Shown here: piece after piece, positions 35,586 to 44,314 of the stretch
Position numbering within the stretch: the first letter of the stretch is position 1
How the letters are laid out: each line of letters opens with the position of its first letter
Origin: Armatimonadetes bacterium UBA5352
GTDB taxonomy: Bacteria > Armatimonadota > Zipacnadia > Zipacnadales > UBA5352
Reading direction: 5' to 3'
NCBI GenBank assembly: GCA_002411015.1
Contig: DHPY01000041.1
Location: forward strand, 1-60,873
Length of the DNA: 60,873 bases
Notes under the pieces: model-generated
What the model saw: the letters and a program-made list of their open reading frames with translations, nothing else
Told to the model about the DNA's origin: nothing
The model's database searches: none
Program-made: the position numbers and the translations under genes

Positions 35586-36317
35586 TGCGAATCGTCCTTT
35601 CGCATCCGCTCTCGTGGAAGTACGGCGCTCCTGCAATGCGGGGGTGGCCCCGACTTCGGAACGCCTATTCCGCGCCTCAGCCGGGGCACCTCCGTCGCCC
35701 CGCGGATTCAGGCTGCGCCCCCGCCCTCCGCGTGACCTGCAGGCCCCCTCTGGCCAGGGCTCGGGGAGTAGCGCCGCCTGTCCTGGCGCATGGGCTCAAC
35801 TGCCCTGACACGGTGGTAAGGCCGTGCTGGTTTCGCGTCGCAAACCTCTACAGAAAACGCCGCGTGGGATGCCGCAGGAGGGCCCGTCGCGCCCGCCGGA
35901 AGCTTGACGAAATGGCCCCGTTCTGGTATACTGAATGCGGTAGGAAAGCAGGAGGACGAAGGTCCGAACTCCTCCCATGTCTGACACTCCAGGCAACACA
36001 ATTCTTCATCGCTCAGACGCGCGAAGGGATCCATCTCGGTCCCCCATCCGGGAGTGCGTGTGGGTGGCGTTGTCGGCGAATCAGTGATTGCACCTGGTGC
36101 CCTCTCAGGCGCCGAACGATGCACCAATCGAAGCCGGGACGGACCCTGCGGTCGGGTGGCCGCCTCTTCCCGCTGCCCCTGCGTGATCCATACCGTCCTC
36201 GCCGATTCATGCATCGGTCTCCTCCCGGAGCGCACTCGCCGCACCCGTCCCGCAGCGTCGCGCTACCGTGTGCCGATTCCCCGGCACCGGCGCGTACACC
36301 TGAAGGAGCATGCATCC
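35586..36317. other. long intergenic region and gyrB leader
   Basis: No convincing gene lies in these 732 bases. The left half (35586-35900) is GC-rich with no feature I can name. A strong promoter sits at 35904-35932. The predicted gyrB leader (about 35939-36317) is near 380 nt, unusually long, and includes a GGAGGA/TCCTCC hairpin near 35950-35980. Minus-strand frames here read as low-complexity protein and are not supported. Confidence 0.5.
35904..35932 (+). promoter_or_regulatory. promoter for gyrB-gyrA
   Basis: TTGACG (35904-35909) and TATACT (35927-35932) are spaced by exactly 17 bp. It lies about 380 nt before the gyrB ATG and is the only strong plus-strand promoter in the gap. Confidence 0.7.
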
Positions 36318-38303
36318 ATGGCCACCAACAAGCGTGACTACACCGCGAAGTCAATCCAGGTCATAAAGGGCCTGGAGGCTGTGCGGCGCCGACCTGCGAT
36401 GTACGTCGGCTCCACCTCCGAGCGCGGTCTGCACCACATTCTCTACGAAGTCATAGACAACTCTATCGACGAAGTCTTCGCCGAGGTCTGCGACAGGATT
36501 AACGTCACGCTCCATGACGATGGTTCGGTCTCCGTCGAGGATAACGGCTCGGGCATCCCGGTTGACATGCACCCGACGGAGAAGCGGCCGGCCGTCGAGG
36601 TCGTCCTCACGATCCTCCACGCAGGCGGCAAGTTCGACTCCTCGTCGTACAAGGTCTCAGGAGGCCTGCATGGCGTCGGCGTCTCATGCACCAACGCGCT
36701 CTCTGAATGGCTGCAGGTAACCGTCATTCGCGACGGTAAGATCCATGAGCAGCGATTCGAGCGCGGCATGCCGGTCACGGAGCTTGAGGTCACCGGCAAC
36801 GCCAAGGGCTCGGGCACCACCATCCGCTTCAAGCCCGATCCTGAGATCTTCACTGTCACCGTAATGGACTTCGACACGATTGCCAAACGCCTCCGCGAGC
36901 TCTCGTTCCTCGCCGGCGGCGTGCAGATCAAGATGACCGATGAGCGCGAGGGCCACGTTGGCGAGGATGGCAAGCCTCGACAGGAGGTTTTTCATCACAA
37001 GGGCGGCATCGTGGAGTACGTGACCTTCTTGAACGAAGGCAAGTCGGTCACGCACAAGCCGATCCACTTCGTGCGCGAGCAGGACGGCATCGAGGCAGAG
37101 ATCGCCATCCAGTATCACGATGGCGTGCATGAGAACATCCTCTCTTACGTCAATGCCATCCATACCGCTGAGGGCGGCACACACCTCTCCGGCTTCAAGA
37201 CGGCAGTGACGCGTGTGGTCAATAACTACGCTCAGGAGAGCGGTCTGCGCAAGGAGAAGGAGCGCAATTTCACGGGCGATGAGGTCCGCGAGGGCATGAC
37301 CGCCGTCATCTCGCTGAAGCACATGGACCCACAGTTCGAGGGGCAGACGAAGACCAAACTCGGTAACTCCGAGGTCGAGGGCGTCGTCTACTCGATCGTC
37401 TACGACCTGCTCACCCAGTACATGGCCGAGAATCCGACTGACGCGAAGGCAATCGTGCGCAACTGCGTCACCGCCGCGCGCGCCAACGATGCGGCCCGCA
37501 GAGCCGCTGAGGCCACCCGCAAGACCGCCCTCTCCTCCGGCGGCCTGCCGGGCAAGCTCGCCGACTGCGCCTCGCGCGATCCGGAGGAGTGCGAGTTGTT
37601 CATAGTCGAGGGTGACTCCGCCGGCGGGAACGCCAAGCAGGCGCGCAACGCCCGCAACCAGGCGATCCTCCCGCTGCGCGGTGTCATCATCAACGTCGAG
37701 AAGAACCGGCTCGACCGGATCCTCGACAACGCTGAGATCCAGGCGATGATCACCGCCCTTGGCGCTGGCTTCTCCCTCAACGGCAACGGGAATGGCGAGG
37801 AGGACTCCGATCACGAGAACGGGGAGGCATCGAGCGTCTTCGACCTCTCGCGCCTGCGCTACCACAAGATCATCATCCTTGCCGATGCGGACGTGGATGG
37901 CTCGCATATCCGCACCCTTATCCTGACCTTCTTCTACCGCTACATGCAGCCGCTGATCCGCGAGGGCTACCTGTACATCGCCCAACCGCCGCTCTACCGC
38001 GTGAAGGCCGGCGCGAACACCTACTATGCCCTCGATGACGCGGACCTCGAGCGCCTGCGGGGCGAACTTGGCCGCCGCCGGCTCACCGTGAACTACTTCA
38101 AGGGCCTGTCGGAGATGGACGCGCACGACCTTGCCGACACCACCATGGACCCGGACAACCGCGTACTGCGACAGGTTACCATCGAGGACGCGGTTGAGGC
38201 GGACAAGATGATCAGCACGCTGATGGGCAGCACGGTCGAGCCGCGGCGCGACTTCATCCGCGCCCACGCAGCCGAGCGCCGGAACCTGGACCTCTGGGCG
38301 TGA
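36318..38303 (+). CDS. gyrB: DNA gyrase subunit B
   Basis: The 661-residue ATPase subunit starts at ATG 36318 behind AAGGAG. Visible features are GLEAVRRRPAMYVGSTSERGLHH, the ATP-site Asn48 in YEVIDNSIDE, GGLHGVGVSCTNALS, the TOPRIM EGDSAGG (431-437) and DADVDGSHIRTL (523-531). A hydrophilic insertion of about 20 residues (487-507, rich in Asn, Gly, Glu and Asp) sits between the two TOPRIM motifs. The usual GRDRKFQAILPLRGK segment reads ARNARNQAILPLRGV. It forms the A2B2 gyrase with the adjacent gyrA. The frame is open far upstream, but that part is leader. Confidence 0.96.
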   Translation: MATNKRDYTAKSIQVIKGLEAVRRRPAMYVGSTSERGLHHILYEVIDNSIDEVFAEVCDRINVTLHDDGSVSVEDNGSGIPVDMHPTEKRPAVEVVLTILHAGGKFDSSSYKVSGGLHGVGVSCTNALSEWLQVTVIRDGKIHEQRFERGMPVTELEVTGNAKGSGTTIRFKPDPEIFTVTVMDFDTIAKRLRELSFLAGGVQIKMTDEREGHVGEDGKPRQEVFHHKGGIVEYVTFLNEGKSVTHKPIHFVREQDGIEAEIAIQYHDGVHENILSYVNAIHTAEGGTHLSGFKTAVTRVVNNYAQESGLRKEKERNFTGDEVREGMTAVISLKHMDPQFEGQTKTKLGNSEVEGVVYSIVYDLLTQYMAENPTDAKAIVRNCVTAARANDAARRAAEATRKTALSSGGLPGKLADCASRDPEECELFIVEGDSAGGNAKQARNARNQAILPLRGVIINVEKNRLDRILDNAEIQAMITALGAGFSLNGNGNGEEDSDHENGEASSVFDLSRLRYHKIIILADADVDGSHIRTLILTFFYRYMQPLIREGYLYIAQPPLYRVKAGANTYYALDDADLERLRGELGRRRLTVNYFKGLSEMDAHDLADTTMDPDNRVLRQVTIEDAVEADKMISTLMGSTVEPRRDFIRAHAAERRNLDLWA

Positions 38304-38430
38304 AGGCACCGGCGGACGCACCGACGAAGACGGAAGCAACGACAGCCACGGCGAACGGCAACGGCGCACGGGCGAGGACCGCCCGTGCCACGGAGTCGCG
38401 GGTAACCGCAGCACATGACAGGAGCACCTC

Positions 38431-40929
38431 ATGACTGACGACGGAGTACATGGAACCCCAGAAGGCATCGAAACGGTCGCCCTGCATGATGAGATGGAAG
38501 ACAGCTTCATGCAGTTCGCGCTCAGCGTCATCGTGGCGCGGGCGCTGCCGGATGCGCGCGATGGCCTGAAGCCGTCACAGCGCCGCGTCCTGCTGGCGAT
38601 GAACGATGACAACGTCTACCCAGATCGCGCGCACGTGAAATGCGCGGCGATCGTCGGTGAGACGATGAAGACCTACCACCCGCACGGCGACCAGCCTCTC
38701 TACCAGACCCTCGTGCGCATGGCGCAGGACTTCTCCCTCCGCTACCCGCTCATCGACCCGCAGGGCAACTTCGGCTCCGTCGATGGCGATCCGGCGGGCG
38801 CGCCGCGGTACACCGAGGCCCGCCTCTCGACCGTCGCGATGGACATGCTCGAGGACCTCGAGAAGGAGACGGTGGACTGGCAGCCCAACTACGATGAGCG
38901 CATCCAGGAGCCTGAAGTCCTCCCTGGCGCATTCCCGAACCTGCTGTGCAACGGCGCCGCCGGGATCGCTGTGGGCTACGCCACGAACATGCCACCGCAC
39001 AACCTCGGCGAGGTCACCGAGGCCGCCATCGCACTGCTCGACAACCCGGATCTGCAGCCGGCCGATCTGATGCGCTTCATCAAGGGCCCCGACTTCCCCA
39101 CAGGCGCGATGATCCTCGGCCGCTCGGGCATCATGCGCTACTTCAAGACCGGCAAGGGCTCCGTGACCATGCAGGCGCGGGCGGTCCCCGAGCCGCTCCC
39201 GCGCAATCGCGAAGCGATCATCGTCACCGAGCTTCCGTATCAGATCTCCAAGTCCGGCCTGATTGAGCAGATCGCCGACCTCGTGAACAACGGCAGACTT
39301 GACGGCATCGCCGACCTGCGCGACGAGTCCGACCGCAACGGCATGCGCATCGTCATCGAGCTCAAGCGAGACGCGGTCGCTGACGTGGTGCTGAACAACC
39401 TCTACAAGCACACGAACATGCGCACGAACTTCAACGTGAACCTGCTGGCGCTGGTGAAGGCCGACGGTTCGCTGGTCCCGCGCCAGTGTTCAATGAAGGA
39501 GCTGGTCGTCGAGTTCCTCGAGCATCGCCGCGACGTCGTGACCCGCCGCACGGAGTTCCTGCTCCGCCAGGCCGAGGCACGGCTGCACATCGTCGAGGGC
39601 CTGCTGCGCGCGCTCGATGTCATTGACGAGATCATCGCGCTGATCCGCGCCAGCGAGAACCGTGGCGCGGCACGACGGGGCCTCATGGAGAGCTTCGGCT
39701 TCTCAGAACTCCAGGCCGACGCGATCCTCGACATGCGCCTAAGCCAGCTCACGCGACTGTCTTACGAGGACCTCGCGAAGGAGAAAGAGGAGCTTGAGGC
39801 GGCCATCGCCCGCTACAACCTGATCCTCTCCTCCGAGGATGAGAAGGCGAAGGTCATCAAGTCGGAGCTGCGCAACATCCTCAAGCGCCATGGCGATGAC
39901 CGCCGCACCCGTATCCTCGAGACCGAGGCCGAGGACATAGACATGGAGGATCTGATCGCCCAGGAGGACATGGCGATCACGATCACCCGCGACGGCTACA
40001 TCAAGCGGATGCCGGTGGACACCTACCGCGTGCAGCGCCGCGGCGGACGCGGCATCATGGCGCTTACGAAGAAGGAGGAGGACACGGTCGCGGATATCTT
40101 CGTCGCGACCACCCACCACCTGATCCTCTTCTTCACCAACAAGGGCAACGTCTACCGCTCGAAGGCCTACCAGGCTCCGCTTGCGAGCCGGCAGGCGCGC
40201 GGCACCCCGATCCGCAACATCGTGCCGCTGGAGGACGGAGAGAAGATCACTGCCTGGATGCCGGTGCGCAACTACGACAAGGGCGGCTACCTCTTCATGA
40301 TCACCTCCCAGGGGTACGTGAAGAAGACCGAGTTGAAGGAATATGACACGCACCTGCGCACCAAAGGTCTGCGCGGCATCTCGCTTGAGGAGGGCGATGA
40401 ACTGCGTTGGGTGCTGTGGACCGACGGCAACAAAGACATCCTCCTGAGCACCCGCCAGGGGATGGCGATCCGATTCGATGAGGACGACGTGCGGCCGATG
40501 GGCCGCGCCACGCGGGGCGTACAGGGGATCAGCATGCGGAAGAAGGACGAACTGATCTCGGCCGTATGTCTCAACAAGAAGGACAAGCGCGACCTGCTGG
40601 TGGTCTCGGAGAAGGGCCTCGGCAAGCGCACGCCGCTGGAGGAGTATCGCCGGCAGAACCGCAACGGCCTTGGCCTCATCACCATGAAGGTCACCGACAA
40701 GAATGGCCCGATCGTGGGCACCGAGGTCGTCGAGGATGATGACGAGATCATGTGCATCACCTCTGCGGGCGTCCTGATCCGCATGCCGGTGGCGAACATC
40801 CGCCAGTGTGGCCGCAACACCCAGGGCGTGAAGGTCGTGTCGCCTGACGAGGGTGCCCACGTCTGCGCGGTCGCGAAGGTAGTCCGCGATGCGCCGATCA
40901 CTGACAATGGCGGCGATGAGGAAGACTGA
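38431..40929 (+). CDS. gyrA: DNA gyrase subunit A
   Basis: The 832-residue breakage-reunion subunit has the catalytic Tyr127 in RYTEARLS and the conserved LPDARDGLKPSQRRVL. Six beta-pinwheel blades form the C-terminal domain, with the GyrA-box-like segment QRRGGRGIMAL. The quinolone-determining region is unusual: HPHGD is followed by QPLYQTLVRMAQ, so residues equivalent to E. coli Ser83 and Asp87 are both Gln (Gln88 and Gln92 here). ATG 38431 lies after AGGAG. The C-terminus is acidic (GGDEED), as often in gyrase A. It is 127 nt downstream of gyrB and co-transcribed. Confidence 0.95.
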   Translation: MTDDGVHGTPEGIETVALHDEMEDSFMQFALSVIVARALPDARDGLKPSQRRVLLAMNDDNVYPDRAHVKCAAIVGETMKTYHPHGDQPLYQTLVRMAQDFSLRYPLIDPQGNFGSVDGDPAGAPRYTEARLSTVAMDMLEDLEKETVDWQPNYDERIQEPEVLPGAFPNLLCNGAAGIAVGYATNMPPHNLGEVTEAAIALLDNPDLQPADLMRFIKGPDFPTGAMILGRSGIMRYFKTGKGSVTMQARAVPEPLPRNREAIIVTELPYQISKSGLIEQIADLVNNGRLDGIADLRDESDRNGMRIVIELKRDAVADVVLNNLYKHTNMRTNFNVNLLALVKADGSLVPRQCSMKELVVEFLEHRRDVVTRRTEFLLRQAEARLHIVEGLLRALDVIDEIIALIRASENRGAARRGLMESFGFSELQADAILDMRLSQLTRLSYEDLAKEKEELEAAIARYNLILSSEDEKAKVIKSELRNILKRHGDDRRTRILETEAEDIDMEDLIAQEDMAITITRDGYIKRMPVDTYRVQRRGGRGIMALTKKEEDTVADIFVATTHHLILFFTNKGNVYRSKAYQAPLASRQARGTPIRNIVPLEDGEKITAWMPVRNYDKGGYLFMITSQGYVKKTELKEYDTHLRTKGLRGISLEEGDELRWVLWTDGNKDILLSTRQGMAIRFDEDDVRPMGRATRGVQGISMRKKDELISAVCLNKKDKRDLLVVSEKGLGKRTPLEEYRRQNRNGLGLITMKVTDKNGPIVGTEVVEDDDEIMCITSAGVLIRMPVANIRQCGRNTQGVKVVSPDEGAHVCAVAKVVRDAPITDNGGDEED

Positions 40930-40958
40930 GCAGCCTCGATGAGCAGGCGAACCAAAGG

Positions 40959-40982
40959 CGCCCCGGGCTCCGGCCCGGGGCG
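40959..40982 (+). terminator. intrinsic terminator after gyrA
   Basis: CGCCCCGGGC and GCCCGGGGCG form a perfect 10-bp stem with a TCCG loop, followed by TCTTTG. It ends the gyrB-gyrA unit. Confidence 0.75.
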
Positions 40983-41051
40983 TCTTTGCCTCCGCCGCTC
41001 ATCAGCCGAGAGCCCCTCCCCGGTCGGCGGCAATGGAACTTCAAAGCGATC

Positions 41052-41080
41052 TTGACTCACTGCCGCGAGACGGTTACTGT
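41052..41080 (+). promoter_or_regulatory. promoter for nrdJ
   Basis: TTGACT (41052-41057) is followed by 17 bp and TACTGT (41075-41080). The leader of about 85 nt shows neither a cobalamin riboswitch nor a clear NrdR box. Confidence 0.55.
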
Positions 41081-41170
41081 GAAGCTTGATATAGGCATCG
41101 CGCGACAAACTTGGACAGACGCGATGCACGCGGGGGGACGTGGACGATCCAGAATACTACGGAGGCCGAG

Positions 41171-43414
41171 ATGTCAGCACCCTCCATTGCGACAGACCTG
41201 CAGCTCAGCGAGAACGCCCTGACGGTCCTCGGGCGGCGCTACCTGAAGAAAGACGGCGACGGTCGGGTGATCGAGCGGCCGGAGGACATGTTCCGCCGGG
41301 TTGCCGAGAACATTGCCTCCGCTGAAGGCGCGTACGGCGCGCAGGATTCGGAGGTGCGCGCGCTCGCGGACGCATTCTACGGCATGATGACCCGCTTCGA
41401 GTTCATGCCGAACTCCCCGACGCTGATGAATGCCGGCCGGGAGTTCCAGCAGCTTTCTGCCTGCTTCGTGCTGCCGGTGGATGACTCGATGGAGAGCATC
41501 TTCCAGGCGGTCAAGGATACCGCTATGATCCACAAGTCCGGTGGCGGGACCGGCTTCTCATTCTCCCGTCTGCGCCCGGCGGAGGACATCGTGTCCTCCA
41601 CGCGCGGCGTCTCCTCCGGCCCGGTCTCGTTTATGAAGGTCTTCGACTCCGCCACCGAAGCGATCAAGCAGGGCGGGGTGCGCCGCGGCGCCAACATGGG
41701 CGTGCTGCGGATCGACCATCCGGATATTATGCGCTTCATCGAGGCGAAAACCGACCACGCGCATCTGACCAACTTCAACCTCTCCGTCGGCGCCACCGGG
41801 GCATTCATGCGGGCAGTGCAGCAGGGCGGCTCGTTCGACCTCGTCAACCCGCGCACGAAGCAGAAATCCGGTTCGCTCGATGCCCGCGGAGTCTTCCGGC
41901 GGATGGCGGAGCTTGCGTGGGAGGGTGGCGATCCAGGGATCATCTTCCTCGACCGCCTCAATGACCACAACCCGACGCCGCACGTCGGCGAGATCGAGGC
42001 CACCAACCCCTGCGGCGAGCAGCCACTGCTCCCCTGGGAGTCATGCAACCTCGGCTCGATTAACCTCGCGGCATTCGTGACCGGCAGCGGCCGTGCGGCG
42101 AAGATTGACTGGGACAGGCTGCGAGACACGGTGCACCTGGCGGTACACTTCCTCGACAATGTCATCGACATGAACGAGTTCCCGCTGCCGCAGATCGCCG
42201 AGCAGACGCGGGCCAACCGCAAAATCGGCCTCGGCGTGATGGGCTTCGCGGACATGCTGATCCTGCTTGGCATCCCCTACAACTCCCAGCAGGCGGCGCA
42301 TGCCGCAGGACAGGTGATGAAGTTCGTAACAGAGGAGGCGCGGGCGAAGTCGCGTGAGATTGCCGACGTGCGCGGGGCATTCCCGAACTTTGCTGGCTCG
42401 GTCTACGATCAGGCGGGTGAGGAGCCGCTGCGCAATGCTACCGTGACGACTATCGCCCCCACCGGCACCATCAGCATCATCGCAGGCTGCTCCTCGGGGA
42501 TCGAGCCGCTCTTCGCGGTCGTCTACACCCGCCACGTGATGGACCGCGACGAACTGCTCGAGATCCACCCGATCTTCGAGCAGATGGCGCGCGACCAGGG
42601 CCTCTACGCGCCTGACCTCATGAAGGCTATCGCCGCGAGCGGCACGCTGCACGGGATCGACGAGATCCCGCGGGAGATTCGCGACGTCTTCGTAACCGCT
42701 CACGACATCAGCCCGGAGTGGCACATCCGCATCCAGGCGGCCTTCCAGGAGTACACAGACAACGCCGTCTCGAAGACCGTCAACTTCCCGAACGAGGCCA
42801 CCGTGGAGGATGTCGAGCACGTGTACCGGCTGGCATACGAGCTCGGCTGCAAGGGCGTGACCATCTACCGCGACGGCTCCCGAGACGAGCAGGTGCTCAC
42901 TACCGGCCGCACCGATCAGGCGCGGAAGAGCATACCGCCGGCTGAGATCGGGCCGCGCGAGCGCCCGCCGGTAGTGACTGGCCAGACCCGCGCCATGCGC
43001 ACCGGCTGCGGGAAGCTCTATGTGACGCTGAACTGCGACGATCAGGGGCCCTTCGAGTTGTTCGCGACGATGGGCAAGGCCGGCGGTTGCGCCGCCTCGC
43101 AGTCTGAGGCCCTTGCCCGCATGGTCTCGCTTGCCTTCCGCTGCGGCATTCCCGCAGAGCAGGTGATCCGGCAGCTGAAAGGGATCTCCTGCCACCTGCC
43201 CTCGTGGGAGGCGGGCGGCGGGCGCATCCTTTCCTGCGCCGACGCAGTCGCGAAGGCCATCGAGGCGTTCATCATGCCCGAGGGCGAGCAGCTTGCGATG
43301 GACTTCGGCGGAGGGGCGAACCATGCGGGCGCGTGCCCGGAGTGTGGAGGCACACTCGTCCATGGAGGCGGATGCAACGTCTGCCGCGACTGCGGTTACT
43401 CACAATGTGACTGA
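41171..43414 (+). CDS. nrdJ: adenosylcobalamin-dependent (class II) ribonucleotide reductase
   Basis: The 747-residue enzyme contains LMNAG, SACFVLPVDDSMESIF with redox Cys98, KSGGGTGFSFSRLRP and NPCGEQPLLPWESCNLGSIN with active-site Asn279, thiyl-radical Cys281, Glu283 and redox partner Cys292. A TSCPD domain follows (TGCGKLYVTLNCDDQGPFEL and GGCAASQSEALARMVS). The C-terminal zinc ribbon has CPECGG and CNVCRDCGYSQC. It makes deoxyribonucleotides without oxygen, using B12. ATG 41171 has GGAGG 5 nt upstream; the frame opens at 41111 but that part shows no homology. A SagB-like gene follows within 20 nt. Confidence 0.96.
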   Translation: MSAPSIATDLQLSENALTVLGRRYLKKDGDGRVIERPEDMFRRVAENIASAEGAYGAQDSEVRALADAFYGMMTRFEFMPNSPTLMNAGREFQQLSACFVLPVDDSMESIFQAVKDTAMIHKSGGGTGFSFSRLRPAEDIVSSTRGVSSGPVSFMKVFDSATEAIKQGGVRRGANMGVLRIDHPDIMRFIEAKTDHAHLTNFNLSVGATGAFMRAVQQGGSFDLVNPRTKQKSGSLDARGVFRRMAELAWEGGDPGIIFLDRLNDHNPTPHVGEIEATNPCGEQPLLPWESCNLGSINLAAFVTGSGRAAKIDWDRLRDTVHLAVHFLDNVIDMNEFPLPQIAEQTRANRKIGLGVMGFADMLILLGIPYNSQQAAHAAGQVMKFVTEEARAKSREIADVRGAFPNFAGSVYDQAGEEPLRNATVTTIAPTGTISIIAGCSSGIEPLFAVVYTRHVMDRDELLEIHPIFEQMARDQGLYAPDLMKAIAASGTLHGIDEIPREIRDVFVTAHDISPEWHIRIQAAFQEYTDNAVSKTVNFPNEATVEDVEHVYRLAYELGCKGVTIYRDGSRDEQVLTTGRTDQARKSIPPAEIGPRERPPVVTGQTRAMRTGCGKLYVTLNCDDQGPFELFATMGKAGGCAASQSEALARMVSLAFRCGIPAEQVIRQLKGISCHLPSWEAGGGRILSCADAVAKAIEAFIMPEGEQLAMDFGGGANHAGACPECGGTLVHGGGCNVCRDCGYSQCD

Positions 43415-43434
43415 GCTGAAGGGGTTGACGGGCG

Positions 43435-44166
43435 ATGGAGGTTTCGACCAGCATTGGGCCGCAGTTCCAGGAGTCCACGAAGTACTACCGAGGACGGCCG
43501 GTCGCGCAGGTTCCGGGATGGGCGGCGCCGCCGGAGACCTACAAGGTCTACGAGAGCTATCTTGAGCGCGTCGCGCTTCCTGAGCCGCAGACCGGCGGCG
43601 CGCCGCTCTGGGATGCTATCGCTGAACGGCGCTCGCAGCGACGCTTCAGCGGAGAGTCGCTGACGCTGGAGGAGCTCTCGCAGCTCGTCTGGGCGACGCA
43701 GGGGCTCACCGGCGCGACCGGCGGGATTGAGCTGCGCGCGGCAGCCTCCGCGGGCGCGCTGTATCCGAACGAGACCTACATCATCGCGCAGGCCGTCGAT
43801 GGCGTCACCGCCGGCGTCTACCATTACGACATCCGCGCGCATGAACTCGGGATGCTCGCCGAGGGCGACTACTCCGAGGACCTCTCGCAGGCCTGCCTCG
43901 AGCAGACCTGGCTCAAGCGGGCAGGCGCCGTCTTCGTCTGGGGAGCAGTAGTGGCGCGCTGCGCCTGGAAGTACCAGAACCGGGCCTACCGCTACCTCTA
44001 CCTCGATGCAGGGCACCTCGGCGCACAGCTCCAGCTTGCCGCGCAGGCACTGGATCTCGGCTCGTGCAACGTGGCCGCCTTCTTCGACAATGAGGTCGCT
44101 ACGCTCGTCGGCATAGACGGTCTCACCGAGGTAGCTGTCTACCTGACCGCAGTCGGGCGGGTGTAG
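43435..44166 (+). CDS. SagB/ThcOx-type nitroreductase-fold protein
   Basis: The 243-residue protein has the nitroreductase-fold FMN motif RRSQRRFSGESLTLEELSQLVWA. ASAGALYPNETYIIAQ and GVYHYDIRAHELGML follow, typical of SagB-type dehydrogenases. The C-terminal ALDLGSCNVAAFFDNEVATL is also standard. Members oxidise azolines in peptide maturation or act as stand-alone oxidoreductases. No precursor peptide or YcaO cyclodehydratase is nearby, so the second is more likely. The gene starts 20 nt after nrdJ (AAGGGG upstream) and probably shares its transcript. Confidence 0.85.
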   Translation: MEVSTSIGPQFQESTKYYRGRPVAQVPGWAAPPETYKVYESYLERVALPEPQTGGAPLWDAIAERRSQRRFSGESLTLEELSQLVWATQGLTGATGGIELRAAASAGALYPNETYIIAQAVDGVTAGVYHYDIRAHELGMLAEGDYSEDLSQACLEQTWLKRAGAVFVWGAVVARCAWKYQNRAYRYLYLDAGHLGAQLQLAAQALDLGSCNVAAFFDNEVATLVGIDGLTEVAVYLTAVGRV

Positions 44167-44184
44167 AGTAGTCGCATACGAGAA

Positions 44185-44225
44185 CCCGCTCGCGGGCGCT
44201 CTGTCAACATAACGCCCGGAGCGGG
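44185..44225 (+). terminator. terminator after the SagB-like gene
   Basis: CCCGCTCGCGGGCG pairs with CGCCCGGAGCGGG (stem of about 12 bp with a one-base bulge). A T-rich stretch follows (TTGCTTTGGGATGTTTGTT). Confidence 0.55.
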
Positions 44226-44262
44226 CTTGCTTTGGGATGTTTGTTAAGGACCGGCTGTTTTT

Positions 44263-44314
44263 GACAGGCGAAGACGCCTGTCCCACGCACCACTGACAGG
44301 CGAGGACGCCTGTC
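44263..44314. repeat. two tandem copies of a palindromic GACAGGCG element
   Basis: Copy 1 (44263-44282) is GACAGGCG-AAGA-CGCCTGTC and copy 2 (44295-44314) is GACAGGCG-AGGA-CGCCTGTC. Both are perfect 8-bp stems with tetraloops, 12 nt apart. Copy 2 abuts the stop codon of the minus-strand gene. Partial relatives occur at 49640 and 49728, so this is a dispersed family in intergenic regions. Confidence 0.7.

Noticed and set aside
35708..36244. Minus-strand frame of 178 residues in the gyrB upstream region, including DPFARLSDEELCCLECQTW
   Set aside because: A short stretch looks protein-like, but it crosses the gyrB promoter, has weak start signals, and the rest is low-complexity.
36684..38612. 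642-residue minus-strand frame opposite gyrB
   Set aside because: It overlaps gyrB completely and is composition-driven; gyrB is certain.
41080..41170. B12 riboswitch or NrdR box in front of nrdJ
   Set aside because: The leader is short and lacks the consensus of either element.
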